Positions 1-6,072 of a stretch of DNA of 11,102 bases are shown here, in pieces. The stretch spans positions 1 through 11,102 of the forward strand of contig JAMCQI010000085.1 in the NCBI GenBank assembly GCA_023381515.1, read 5' to 3'. How positions within the stretch are numbered: the first letter of the stretch is position 1; each line of letters starts with the position of its first letter. The position numbers and the translations under genes are program-made. The notes under the pieces were generated by a model, which was given only the letters and a program-made list of their open reading frames with translations, did no database searches and had not been told where the DNA came from. Source of the DNA: Chloroflexota bacterium (GTDB lineage Bacteria > Chloroflexota > Anaerolineae > UBA4142).

Positions 1-72
1 AAACACAGCGTCGGCGAACTCCATGCGGCTGCCCAGGAAACACGTCTTGCCATTCTCGACGACATCAACGCG
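1..72 (+). repeat. Inverted repeat, left arm (copy of part of the CopZ-like gene)
   Basis: Bases 1-72 are an exact reverse complement of bases 381-452. Read forward in frame 1 they encode a stretch of the CopZ-like protein (KHSVGELHAAAQ through ILDDINA). After base 72 identity stops and the moeA coding sequence begins, so the frame-1 reading ends at a stop at 112-114 after 13 unrelated residues. The join falls in a CGCG motif that could belong to either side. The arm touches the window edge, so its true length is unknown. It could be a real inverted duplication, but a chimeric read or contig-edge misassembly is at least as likely. Confidence 0.9.
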
Positions 73-248
73 TGCAATTGGAAACGCGCGGCGGCGAAAC
101 TTTCGCGCACCTGACGGGCGATCAGGGTTCGGGCATTCTGCGTTCAATGGTGCGCGCGGACGGCGTCGCGATCATCCCGGAAGACTGGACTCACGTGGGC
201 GGGGGCACGCGCGTGCGGGGGATGATGTTGGATGGGGCGGAGGTATAG
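72..248 (+). CDS. moeA: Molybdopterin molybdenumtransferase MoeA, C-terminal fragment
   Basis: This is the last 58 codons of a MoeA-type protein, ending in TAG at 246-248. MoeA inserts molybdate into adenylylated molybdopterin in the last step of molybdenum cofactor synthesis in the cytoplasm. The visible sequence matches the end of domain III and domain IV of the family: a VQLETRGGE strand, the hallmark TGDQGSGILRSMVRADG segment, then AIIPEDWTHV and a short C-terminal barrel ending in GAEV. The upstream part of the gene (about 350 residues in the family) is absent: before base 72 the sequence is the inverted copy of the CopZ-like gene, and the in-frame translation there is Arg-rich nonsense. 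The tail converges on the CopZ-like gene with a 15-base gap. A molybdenum cofactor gene fits the molybdoenzyme at the other end of the window. Confidence 0.8.
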   Translation: MQLETRGGETFAHLTGDQGSGILRSMVRADGVAIIPEDWTHVGGGTRVRGMMLDGAEV

Positions 249-263
249 CCGAAATCTACTTCG

Positions 264-785
264 CTAGGTTGCGACTGGCGCAGATTGCTCGATGCGCTTG
301 ATCAGGTCACGCACGTTGCCCAGACAGCACGAACCTTGCGGGTTTCGCAAATCGCACGCGCATTGATCGGCTTGAATGCCCGCGTTGATGTCGTCGAGAA
401 TGGCAAGACGTGTTTCCTGGGCAGCCGCATGGAGTTCGCCGACGCTGTGTTTGAAGCAGTAACAAACCAGGACATCTTTCGCCTCAGGTTCTTTCTGGTA
501 AACGCGCTCGCGGATTTCATTGGCAGTAATCGTCTGCGCGCCATCGGGTGAAAAATAGACAACAGGGCAAGTCTGCGTGCGGCAAAAAAGATATTTCCCA
601 TCGTTTCGCACCTGGCGGAGACTCACGGACAACAACGCTTTGACCGTTTGCCCTTGCACGGGCTTGCCCTTTTCGCCGCAGACCGGGCAAGCAGTTGCCG
701 CACGCGGCGGGCGTTCCAGCGTCGGCGCGGGCAGTTCGCAAACCGTACTTCCCGCGCCGGGCTGGGAACAGCAAGTATCAGACAT
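264..785 (-). CDS. CopZ-like zinc/[2Fe-2S] cluster protein
   Basis: This 173-residue cytoplasmic protein resembles the N-terminal zinc-[2Fe-2S] region of archaeal CopZ, a copper chaperone that can reduce and carry Cu. An N-terminal tail with a CC pair leads to a zinc-type module with CPVC (C33, C36) and a second pair C68 and C73 ending in CPVVYF. Next comes a BFD-like [2Fe-2S] module with CYC (C108, C110), CAC (C142, C144) and CC (C153, C154) in NPQGSCCLGNV. I see no classical HMA domain. The ATG at 783-785 has an AAAGGAGA Shine-Dalgarno sequence a few bases upstream, which decides the start over longer in-frame readings. The start overlaps the merR stop by 8 bases, so the two genes are probably translationally coupled and share the operator at 1250-1270. 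Metal specificity (copper, silver or another thiophilic metal) is inferred. Bases 381-452 of this gene are duplicated, inverted, at 1-72. Confidence 0.82.
   Translation of the reverse strand: MSDTCCSQPGAGSTVCELPAPTLERPPRAATACPVCGEKGKPVQGQTVKALLSVSLRQVRNDGKYLFCRTQTCPVVYFSPDGAQTITANEIRERVYQKEPEAKDVLVCYCFKHSVGELHAAAQETRLAILDDINAGIQADQCACDLRNPQGSCCLGNVRDLIKRIEQSAPVAT
381..452 (-). repeat. Inverted repeat, right arm (inside the CopZ-like gene)
   Basis: This 72-base segment is repeated exactly, in reverse complement, at 1-72. Here it sits in an intact reading frame (residues of the C-terminal [2Fe-2S] module), so this is the parent copy. The two arms are separated by 308 bases. Confidence 0.9.
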
Positions 786-1225
786 TTGAAAAATCTCCTT
801 TCTGGATGGTGATTTGATTGGTGTCACGAACGGTCTTGAGCAAATAGCACACGCAGTGCTCGCCACGCACATCGTCACGCGGCAAGCTCGACCCTTCGAC
901 CTCAAGTTGTTGGAGCGAATCGCGTAACGTCAACAAATCCAAGATGTGGCGATCAATCTCGGCAAGTCGCCGCGCAATGGCGTCCAGAACGCGCTGACAA
1001 GGCGCGATGCCTTGGTCACGCGCAGCAAGAATTTCTGAAATGTCCTTCAGCGAAAAATCCAAGGCGCGCGCTGGCGATAAAGCGCAAACGTTCGGCGTCG
1101 GCGGGTGTGTATTGCCGATAGTTGTTGGCGGCGCGCTTGGGGCGCAGCAACAATCCGATCGACTCGTAGTAGCGAATCGTTTTGGCGGGGACTCGGGTTT
1201 GCTGGGCTAATTCGCGAATGACCAT
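778..1225 (-). pseudogene. MerR-family metal-responsive regulator, frameshifted
   Basis: This DNA-binding activator is split over two frames. The N-terminal part from ATG 1225 has the MerR winged helix: MVIRELAQQTRVPAKTIRYY, then ESIGLL and YTPADAERLRFI. The C-terminal part, in another frame, continues with LDFSLKDISEIL, a dimerisation helix and a cysteine-bearing tail (EHCVCYLL) that could bind metal. The break lies at about 1061-1068 in a short GC-dinucleotide run. Restoring two bases gives FIASARALDFSL, which matches the family pattern (for example FIRHARQLGFSL in ZntR) and a 149-residue protein, the usual MerR length. A sequencing slip in the GC run is therefore likely, but true mutation is not excluded. 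AGGAGC at 1233-1238 is a good ribosome binding site. The gene is probably autoregulated and co-transcribed with the CopZ-like gene, whose start it overlaps by 8 bases. Confidence 0.85.
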
Positions 1226-1242
1226 TTCCGTTGCTCCTGTCT

Positions 1243-1273
1243 ATGATACACCTTCCAGTCGCTGGAATGTAAG
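1243..1273 (-). promoter_or_regulatory. MerR/CueR-type promoter with operator
   Basis: Reading on the minus strand there is a -35-like CTTACA (1268-1273), a 19-base spacer and a -10-like TATCAT (1243-1248). A long 19-20 base spacer is the hallmark of MerR-regulated promoters. The spacer holds a dyad, on the plus strand ACCTTCC-N7-GGAATGT (1250-1270), close to the CueR consensus ACCTTCC-N7-GGAAGGT, with the inner core TTCCAG-TCG-CTGGAA a perfect palindrome. It lies just upstream of merR and points towards it, so it should drive merR and the CopZ-like gene in response to a metal ion. Confidence 0.8.
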
Positions 1274-1399
1274 TCCTATTTTACGCCATTATCCCCAATC
1301 TGGAAATGCGTGGATGAGAAGGAATCCGGGGCGCAAAAAACGTTCCGTGATAGACAAGGTGCGCAATGAAAACTTGAACTACTCGCCGCGTTACGCGAT

Positions 1400-1687
1400 T
1401 TGCTGAATCAGGCATGGGACACGCGCGACGAGATCACCCCACGCGACGAAGAACGTCGGACCCCGCGTCCGCTCGACGTGTGGGAATTGTTGCCGCGTAC
1501 GAATTGCCGCGCGTGCGGTGAAGCGACCTGCATGGCGTTCGCGTTCGCGTTGCTGCAAGCGCGGCGGCAATCGGACGAGTGCGCACCGTTGATGCAAGCC
1601 GACGCATTAGATCAACGGGAGTCGCTGCGCGGGTTGCTGGGAAATTACGAGGCGGCGCATGCCGTGTGGCGCGATACGGAAGCGTGA
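1400..1687 (+). CDS. Small 4Fe-4S domain protein
   Basis: This protein of about 95 residues is built around one iron-sulfur motif, C36-x2-C39-x4-C44-x16-C61 (LLPRTNCRACGEATC, then DECAPL). The pattern matches the putative 4Fe-4S cluster domain also found in the corrinoid iron-sulfur protein of the acetyl-CoA pathway and in Rnf/NADH-linked proteins. Here it stands alone, with no signal peptide or membrane segment, so it is probably a cytoplasmic electron carrier. The start is uncertain. TTG at 1400 is the only usable in-frame start. However, an ATG at 1366, preceded by AAGGTG, would read MKLELLAALRDLLNQAW into the same frame if one A were removed from the AAAA run at 1369-1372. I think that is the real start, giving about 106 residues. 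The specific partner is unknown. Confidence 0.7.
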   Translation: MLNQAWDTRDEITPRDEERRTPRPLDVWELLPRTNCRACGEATCMAFAFALLQARRQSDECAPLMQADALDQRESLRGLLGNYEAAHAVWRDTEA

Positions 1688-1760
1688 GGCGGTTGGTTGC
1701 GCTGATGCAAGGCGGAAACTGCTTTGACATCCTACCGTTGAGAGAAATGGAGCCGTAGAC

Positions 1761-2464
1761 GTGGGCGAACGCCGAGTGCTCGCCGTATTTGCGCATCCCG
1801 ACGATGAGTCCTTTCGTCCTGGCGGGACGCTGGCTTTGCTGGCTCAACGCGGCGTACGCCTCTACTTGCTCACCGCCACGCGCGGCGAGGCAGGCTCGCG
1901 CGGAAATCCGCCTTTGTGTACACCGGACGAGCTGCCCGCCGTGCGCGAGCGTGAGCTGCGCTGCGCGTGCGCCGCGCTCGGCGTCGAGCCGCCGCGCCTG
2001 CTGGATTATCGCGATGGACACGTCGGCGCAGGCGATCCGGAGCAACTCGTCGAGCGGATTCTGCAGGTCGTGGACGAAGTACGCCCACAAGTGATGCTGA
2101 CCTTCGGGCCCGAGGGATTGTCCGGACATCCCGATCACATCGCCATCGGGCGGTGCGCGGCGGAGGCATATCGCCGCGCAGAGCAGATTGCCGCTTTGTA
2201 CGCCGTCGCCGTGCCAGAGTCGAGATGGCTCAAGTTCGCGCCGTGCCCGACGCGGAGATCACGCTGCGCGTGGACGTTTCGTCTGTCTGGGATACCAAAG
2301 TGACGGCGATTCGCTGTCACGCCACGCAGTCGAGCGCGTCGCCGATGATGGGCGCACCCGTTGAGCGGCAACGGCTGTTCTTTGGGACGGAGTACTGGGT
2401 CCGGTTTGCGGTGAGACAGGTCGAGAGGGATTTCTTCGGTGAGGCGCTCCAGGGAGCAAGGTGA
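1761..2464 (+). pseudogene. PIG-L/LmbE-family deacetylase, frameshifted
   Basis: This is a zinc-dependent N-acetylglucosaminyl-type deacetylase. Family members deacetylate sugar-linked N-acetyl groups, including steps of mycothiol, bacillithiol and antibiotic synthesis; the substrate here is unknown. The GTG start at 1761 opens with RRVLAVFAHPDDES, whose HPDDE is the zinc and catalytic motif. It continues with LTATRGEAGSRG and the second zinc motif GHPDHIAIGR at about residues 122-131. From about 2225-2240 the original frame turns to nonsense. The next frame carries the expected tail (AVPDAEITLRVDV, then WDTKVTAIRCHATQ and RLFFGTEYW) to a TGA at 2462-2464. One missing base would restore a 234-residue protein of normal family length. 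The stop overlaps the next ATG as TGATG, indicating an operon. Sequencing error is the simplest explanation because both halves are well conserved. Confidence 0.82.
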
Positions 2465-3009
2465 TGACGAATGCCATCCAGGTGACCGAGTTGACCAAGG
2501 TTTACCAGACGGGCAAGCACAAATCTCCATTGCGCGCGGTGGACGGAGTGAGTTTTGACGTGCGCGAGGGTGAAGTGTTTGGCTTTCTGGGCCCGAACGG
2601 CGCAGGCAAAACAACGACGATTCGCATGCTCACTGGGCTCGCGCGTCCGACGGCGGGCAGAGCGTCGGTGATGGGGCTGGACTTGGCAACGGACCTGACA
2701 CGCGTCAAGAAGCGGATCGGCGTCGTGCCCGAAACGTCGAATCTGTACGACGAGCTGTCGGCGTTCGATTTGCTCGGCGGGATGGTCTTCGGATTGACGG
2801 TGACGCTGGTCGTGCCGGTGGACTCGATGCCGCTCGCGCTGCAAGCACTCGCGCGCGTCTTGCCGCTGACCTACGCCGTCGAGGCATTGCGTGCCGCATT
2901 GATCGGCGGCGGCTTGGCGGATGCGGCGCTCGATTTGCTCGCGCTGGCGGGGTTCGCCGTGGTCTTGTTTGCGCTTGCAGTGCGCGTCCTCGCGCGCTGG
3001 GTGGAATAA
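2464..3009 (+). pseudogene. ABC-2 transporter remnant: ATPase front fused to permease tail
   Basis: This 181-residue open frame joins two incomplete proteins. Residues 1 to about 102 are the start of a DrrA/CcmA-type ABC ATPase, with AIQVTELTKVY, the A-loop region, Walker A GPNGAGKTT (43-51) and GVVPETSNLYDELSA (86-100). Then, instead of the Q-loop continuation, signature motif, Walker B and H-loop, the chain changes to hydrophobic sequence. It ends like an ABC-2 permease (DSMPLALQALARVLPLTYAV, then EALRAALIGG and a final membrane helix). Roughly 200 residues of ATPase and most of a permease are missing, yet the frame is kept. The join is near 2767-2780. It cannot hydrolyse ATP as written. 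It is either a natural deletion or an assembly collapse. The ATG at 2464 overlaps the deacetylase stop by one base, and the lost transporter was probably co-expressed with that enzyme. Confidence 0.8.
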
Positions 3010-3054
3010 AGCGCGCCGGCGCACGCGACAAAGATTCCAGCAAAGAGGATTATA

Positions 3055-5022
3055 GTGAAACCAATCGTATCGATCCTGATTGTGGCGACGTTGGGGTTGG
3101 GATCATTAACGCCGGTCGCTCGGGTGGATGCGGCGACTGAACCTACGCCCACGCGGACCGCAATGCCGCGATCGACGCCCACTATCGAGACCGGCCAGAT
3201 CGGTGACGAAGAAAGCGCGTCTCCCACGCCCAAGCCCGTCGTGAATTTCTGGCTGTTCTACGGCAGCCACTGCTCCGACTGCGTGGAACTAGTGCGCGAC
3301 ATATTGCCGGCGATTCTGGCGCAATACGATCCCGACCAAGTGCTGGTGTTCAAGTACGATCTGGAAAAGGGACCGTCCGATATGATGCGCGCGCTCGAAC
3401 AGTGGCACGGCTTGGCTTACGGCGACGTTCCCGAAATCTTCATCGGCGACTACGCGCTCTTGGGCAATCAGAAAATTCAAGAAAAGCTCGCCGGGCTGAT
3501 TGACCACTATCTCGCGCAAGGGGGCGTCGAATTACTCAAACCGAATCTGGCTGCCGCGTCCTCGCCTACCCCAACACTGGGCAACGCTCCCAGTGCGCAA
3601 GCAACACCGGTCGTCCGCGCCGTGCTGTTTTGGAGCGCCACCTGTCCGCACTGCCGCGAGGTCGTCGACGACGTATTGCCGCCGCTGCGGCAAGAATACG
3701 GTAGTCGGCTCGACATTCAGATGTTTGAATTGTCCGATCCCGCGAACGTCCCGTTGTTTGACGCCGCGTTGGACGCGCTGCGCATCCCGCCCGACCAGCA
3801 GGTCGTGCCGCTTTTGGTCGTCGGCGATACGGTCCTGGTCGGCTCGCTCGATATTCCGCAGCGACTCCCCGGGCTCGTCGAAAAACATCTCGCGGCCGGC
3901 GGAGTCGGCTGGCCCGCGATCCCTGGGCTGGAGAACTTCGTCAGAGCGAGGCCGGCCCAAACGCCGCCAGCAGATTCAACACGCGTCGATAGTGCAGACG
4001 TCGTTGACACACCATTGCCGCCGGCGAGTGTTACCGGCGTGTCTTCCAAACCGGTCGTGCGCGGGTTGATGTTTTGGATGAACGGTTGCCCGCATTGCGA
4101 GGAGGTCATCGATCGTGTCTTGCCACCCTTGCAAGAAAAGTACGGCGATCAACTGGATATTCGCATGGTCGAAGTGAGAACGACACAGGACGTGGATCAA
4201 CTCTACCAAACGGCTGCACGTTTCGGCGTTCCCAAAGACCAGACGGGCGTGCCGTTTCTGATCGTCGGCGATCAGGCGTTGGTGGGCTCAGATCAGATTC
4301 CCGCCGAACTGCCCGCGCTGATAGAGAAATACATCGCGGCCGGCGGCGTGGATCTGCCGGCGACGACGGGCTTGATCGCAAAGCCAGTACCGACCCCGGC
4401 GTCGTCCAGTCCAATCTGCGCGGCGACCGGTCCGGACTGCGGGACAGAGACCGCAAAGGATCTGCCGGTTCAGACCATGCTGCGCACAGACCCCGCGGGG
4501 TTTGTGCTCGCGTCGGTCGTAATGTTAGGAATGTTGACGGCGCTTGTTCGCGTTGCATTGGGTATGCGACACCGTGGGAAAAAGTCTATTCCCGCGTGGA
4601 TGAATGCGGCAGTCCCCATTCTGGTCGTATTCGGACTCGGCGTCGCTGGCTATCTGGCGTACGTCGAAGTGTTCGAGGTGTCGGCGATCTGTGGTCCGGT
4701 GGGACACTGCAACGCCGTTCAGCAGAGTCCATACGCGCGCTTGTTCGGCGTATTGCCTATCGGCGTGCTGGGCGTGGTTGGTTATCTCGCGATTCTGGGC
4801 ACGTGGCTGATCGGTCAGGTGAGGAGCGATGGATTGGCGCTGCGGGCACGCCGCGTGGCGTTCGTATTCGCGGCGTTCGGCGTGCTGTTCTCGCTCTATC
4901 TCACTTTCCTCGAACCGTTCGTGATCGGCGCGGTGTGCGCGTGGTGTCTATCGTCGGCGGTCATTATGACGGCGCTCATGGTTTTGCTAACGCATCTTGA
5001 GCGGCGATCGTTGTCTGCCTGA
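3055..5022 (+). CDS. Triple thioredoxin-like domain-VKOR fusion, disulfide-forming membrane protein
   Basis: This 655-residue protein starts at GTG 3055 after AGAGG (3044-3048). A signal peptide (hydrophobic core 4-19, probable cleavage after ARVDA) is followed by a Thr-Pro linker and three thioredoxin-like domains. Their active sites are C73-SD-C76, C197-PH-C200 and C345-PH-C348, and their cis-Pro loops read VPEIFIGD, VPLLVVGD and VPFLIVGD. A linker with a further pair C455/C462 leads to about five membrane segments (483-503, 517-538, 563-585, 601-620, 624-646). These contain a VKOR domain with loop cysteines C546 and C552, the SPYARLFGVLPIGVLG motif and the quinone-side C628-AW-C631. By family knowledge, VKOR oxidises a thioredoxin partner and passes electrons to quinone, so this should be a self-contained DsbA/DsbB-like system acting outside the membrane. 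Known VKOR fusions usually carry one thioredoxin domain; three are unusual. Which domain is the oxidant, and its substrates, are unknown. Confidence 0.88.
   Translation: MKPIVSILIVATLGLGSLTPVARVDAATEPTPTRTAMPRSTPTIETGQIGDEESASPTPKPVVNFWLFYGSHCSDCVELVRDILPAILAQYDPDQVLVFKYDLEKGPSDMMRALEQWHGLAYGDVPEIFIGDYALLGNQKIQEKLAGLIDHYLAQGGVELLKPNLAAASSPTPTLGNAPSAQATPVVRAVLFWSATCPHCREVVDDVLPPLRQEYGSRLDIQMFELSDPANVPLFDAALDALRIPPDQQVVPLLVVGDTVLVGSLDIPQRLPGLVEKHLAAGGVGWPAIPGLENFVRARPAQTPPADSTRVDSADVVDTPLPPASVTGVSSKPVVRGLMFWMNGCPHCEEVIDRVLPPLQEKYGDQLDIRMVEVRTTQDVDQLYQTAARFGVPKDQTGVPFLIVGDQALVGSDQIPAELPALIEKYIAAGGVDLPATTGLIAKPVPTPASSSPICAATGPDCGTETAKDLPVQTMLRTDPAGFVLASVVMLGMLTALVRVALGMRHRGKKSIPAWMNAAVPILVVFGLGVAGYLAYVEVFEVSAICGPVGHCNAVQQSPYARLFGVLPIGVLGVVGYLAILGTWLIGQVRSDGLALRARRVAFVFAAFGVLFSLYLTFLEPFVIGAVCAWCLSSAVIMTALMVLLTHLERRSLSA
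3235..4350 (+). repeat. Three tandem thioredoxin-like domain repeats
   Basis: Within the VKOR fusion, three units of about 100 residues lie at nucleotides 3235-3534, 3607-3906 and 4051-4350. Each starts PVV followed by a hydrophobic strand, has CxxC, a helix ending in LPxxL.xxY, a VPxxxxGD strand, LxG and a closing helix ending in AxGGV. Units 2 and 3 are clearly closest (CPHC, VLPPL, IPxxLPxL.EK), while unit 1 (CSDC) has diverged. The pattern fits one older and one more recent duplication. The linkers are rich in Pro, Thr and Ala. Confidence 0.85.
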
Positions 5023-5136
5023 AGCGACGAGGGATTTGTGGAACATTCGGATTGCGGCCTGGTTGGGCTCCGAGAACGCGTGCTCCGCCCGCGTTCGGCA
5101 TTCGAGGGAAACGCTTCCTTCAGCGGGAGGAATGGA

Positions 5137-6072
5137 ATGCTCGAGGTACGCGAATTGCAGGTGTTCGTTGCCGCTGCCGAGACAGGTAGTTTTTCGGAAG
5201 CTGCACGCCGAATGGGTCTGAGCCAACCCGCAATCAGTTTTCGAATCCAATCGCTGGAGAAAAAACTGAAGGCGCATCTCTTCGAGCGCGTCGGGAAACG
5301 TGTCGTGTTGACGGAAGCGGGGCGCGAGTTGCGGGAGATGGCGCGTGAGTTGATTGCTCTTTCGACGAATATCGAAGGGTCGATGGATGTCCGCCGAGAG
5401 CTGAAAGGGCATTTGCAGATTGGGTGCGGAACCAGTCTTGCCGGGTATGTCTTGCCCGTGCTCCTTGGCGCATTCCGTCAGCACTATCCTCTCGTGCACG
5501 TGAGTTGCGAAGGGATGACTCCTGACACCACCACAGAGCAGTTGTTGAAACAGGGGATTCATCTTGGCATCGTCGGCGAGAAACCGAAGCATCCGGACCT
5601 GAGTCATCACCTTTTGTTGGAGGACGAATGGATCCTCGTCGTCGGGGCAGAGCATCCCTGGGCAACGCGCGGCAAGATCGCGGCGTCGGAGCTGCGCCAA
5701 GCCACATGGATTTGGGGTAACGTCGATGACGAGCGTTCCCGGCAAATTGAGTCAGGTTTCGCGGACTGCGGCGTGAGACCCATGGAGTTGCGCGTGGCGA
5801 TGGAGTTGAGCGACGAAGAAACGATACAGGCCGCCGTCGAAGCGAAACAGGGAGTCGCATTCGTCTCGCGCCTCGCGGCGAGGCGCACTCTGGAAGTGGG
5901 ACGCATCAAAATGATCCAGGTCGCAGGACTGACGCCAGTGCGTCGTGAGGTTTGGTTGATTCAGAGCCGCTCTCGCGCGAGTATCTTGGCGGGGCGCTTT
6001 CAGAAATTCGTCGATTCTCCGGAGGGACAAGACTTGATCGCACGTCATACATCTGCCGGACGGGAGCGATGA
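5137..6072 (+). CDS. LysR-family transcriptional regulator
   Basis: This is a 311-residue DNA-binding regulator of normal LysR length. Residues 1-62 form the winged helix-turn-helix (LEVRELQVFVAAAETGSFSE, AARRMGLSQPAISFRIQSLE, LFERVGKRVVLTEAG). A linker helix precedes a periplasmic-binding-protein-like effector domain from about residue 90 (GHLQIGCGTSLAGYVLPVLL, then LGIVGEKP and VVGAEHPW). ATG 5137 is chosen because GGGAGG at 5125-5130 lies six bases upstream and the family N-terminus begins there; a longer in-frame reading from 5038 adds 33 unrelated residues. The 114-base gap after the VKOR gene may hold its promoter, though I see no clear motif. The stop overlaps the kinase start as ATGA, so all three regulatory genes look like one unit. 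The effector and targets cannot be told from sequence; the neighbouring disulfide and molybdoenzyme genes are candidates. Confidence 0.88.
   Translation: MLEVRELQVFVAAAETGSFSEAARRMGLSQPAISFRIQSLEKKLKAHLFERVGKRVVLTEAGRELREMARELIALSTNIEGSMDVRRELKGHLQIGCGTSLAGYVLPVLLGAFRQHYPLVHVSCEGMTPDTTTEQLLKQGIHLGIVGEKPKHPDLSHHLLLEDEWILVVGAEHPWATRGKIAASELRQATWIWGNVDDERSRQIESGFADCGVRPMELRVAMELSDEETIQAAVEAKQGVAFVSRLAARRTLEVGRIKMIQVAGLTPVRREVWLIQSRSRASILAGRFQKFVDSPEGQDLIARHTSAGRER

Noticed and set aside
1724..1746. A perfect TTGACA -35-like hexamer before the PIG-L gene.
   Set aside because: No acceptable -10 hexamer lies 16-18 bases downstream, so a promoter cannot be supported from sequence alone.
4074..5000. 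A 308-codon plus-strand open frame inside the VKOR fusion in another frame.
   Set aside because: It is Arg/Ser/Gly-rich without any domain, while the overlapping frame has signal peptide, CxxC sites and membrane helices.
5038..5136. A longer N-terminus for the LysR regulator starting at GTG 5038.
   Set aside because: The extra 33 residues do not resemble LysR proteins, and a strong GGGAGG sits six bases before ATG 5137, where the family N-terminus begins.
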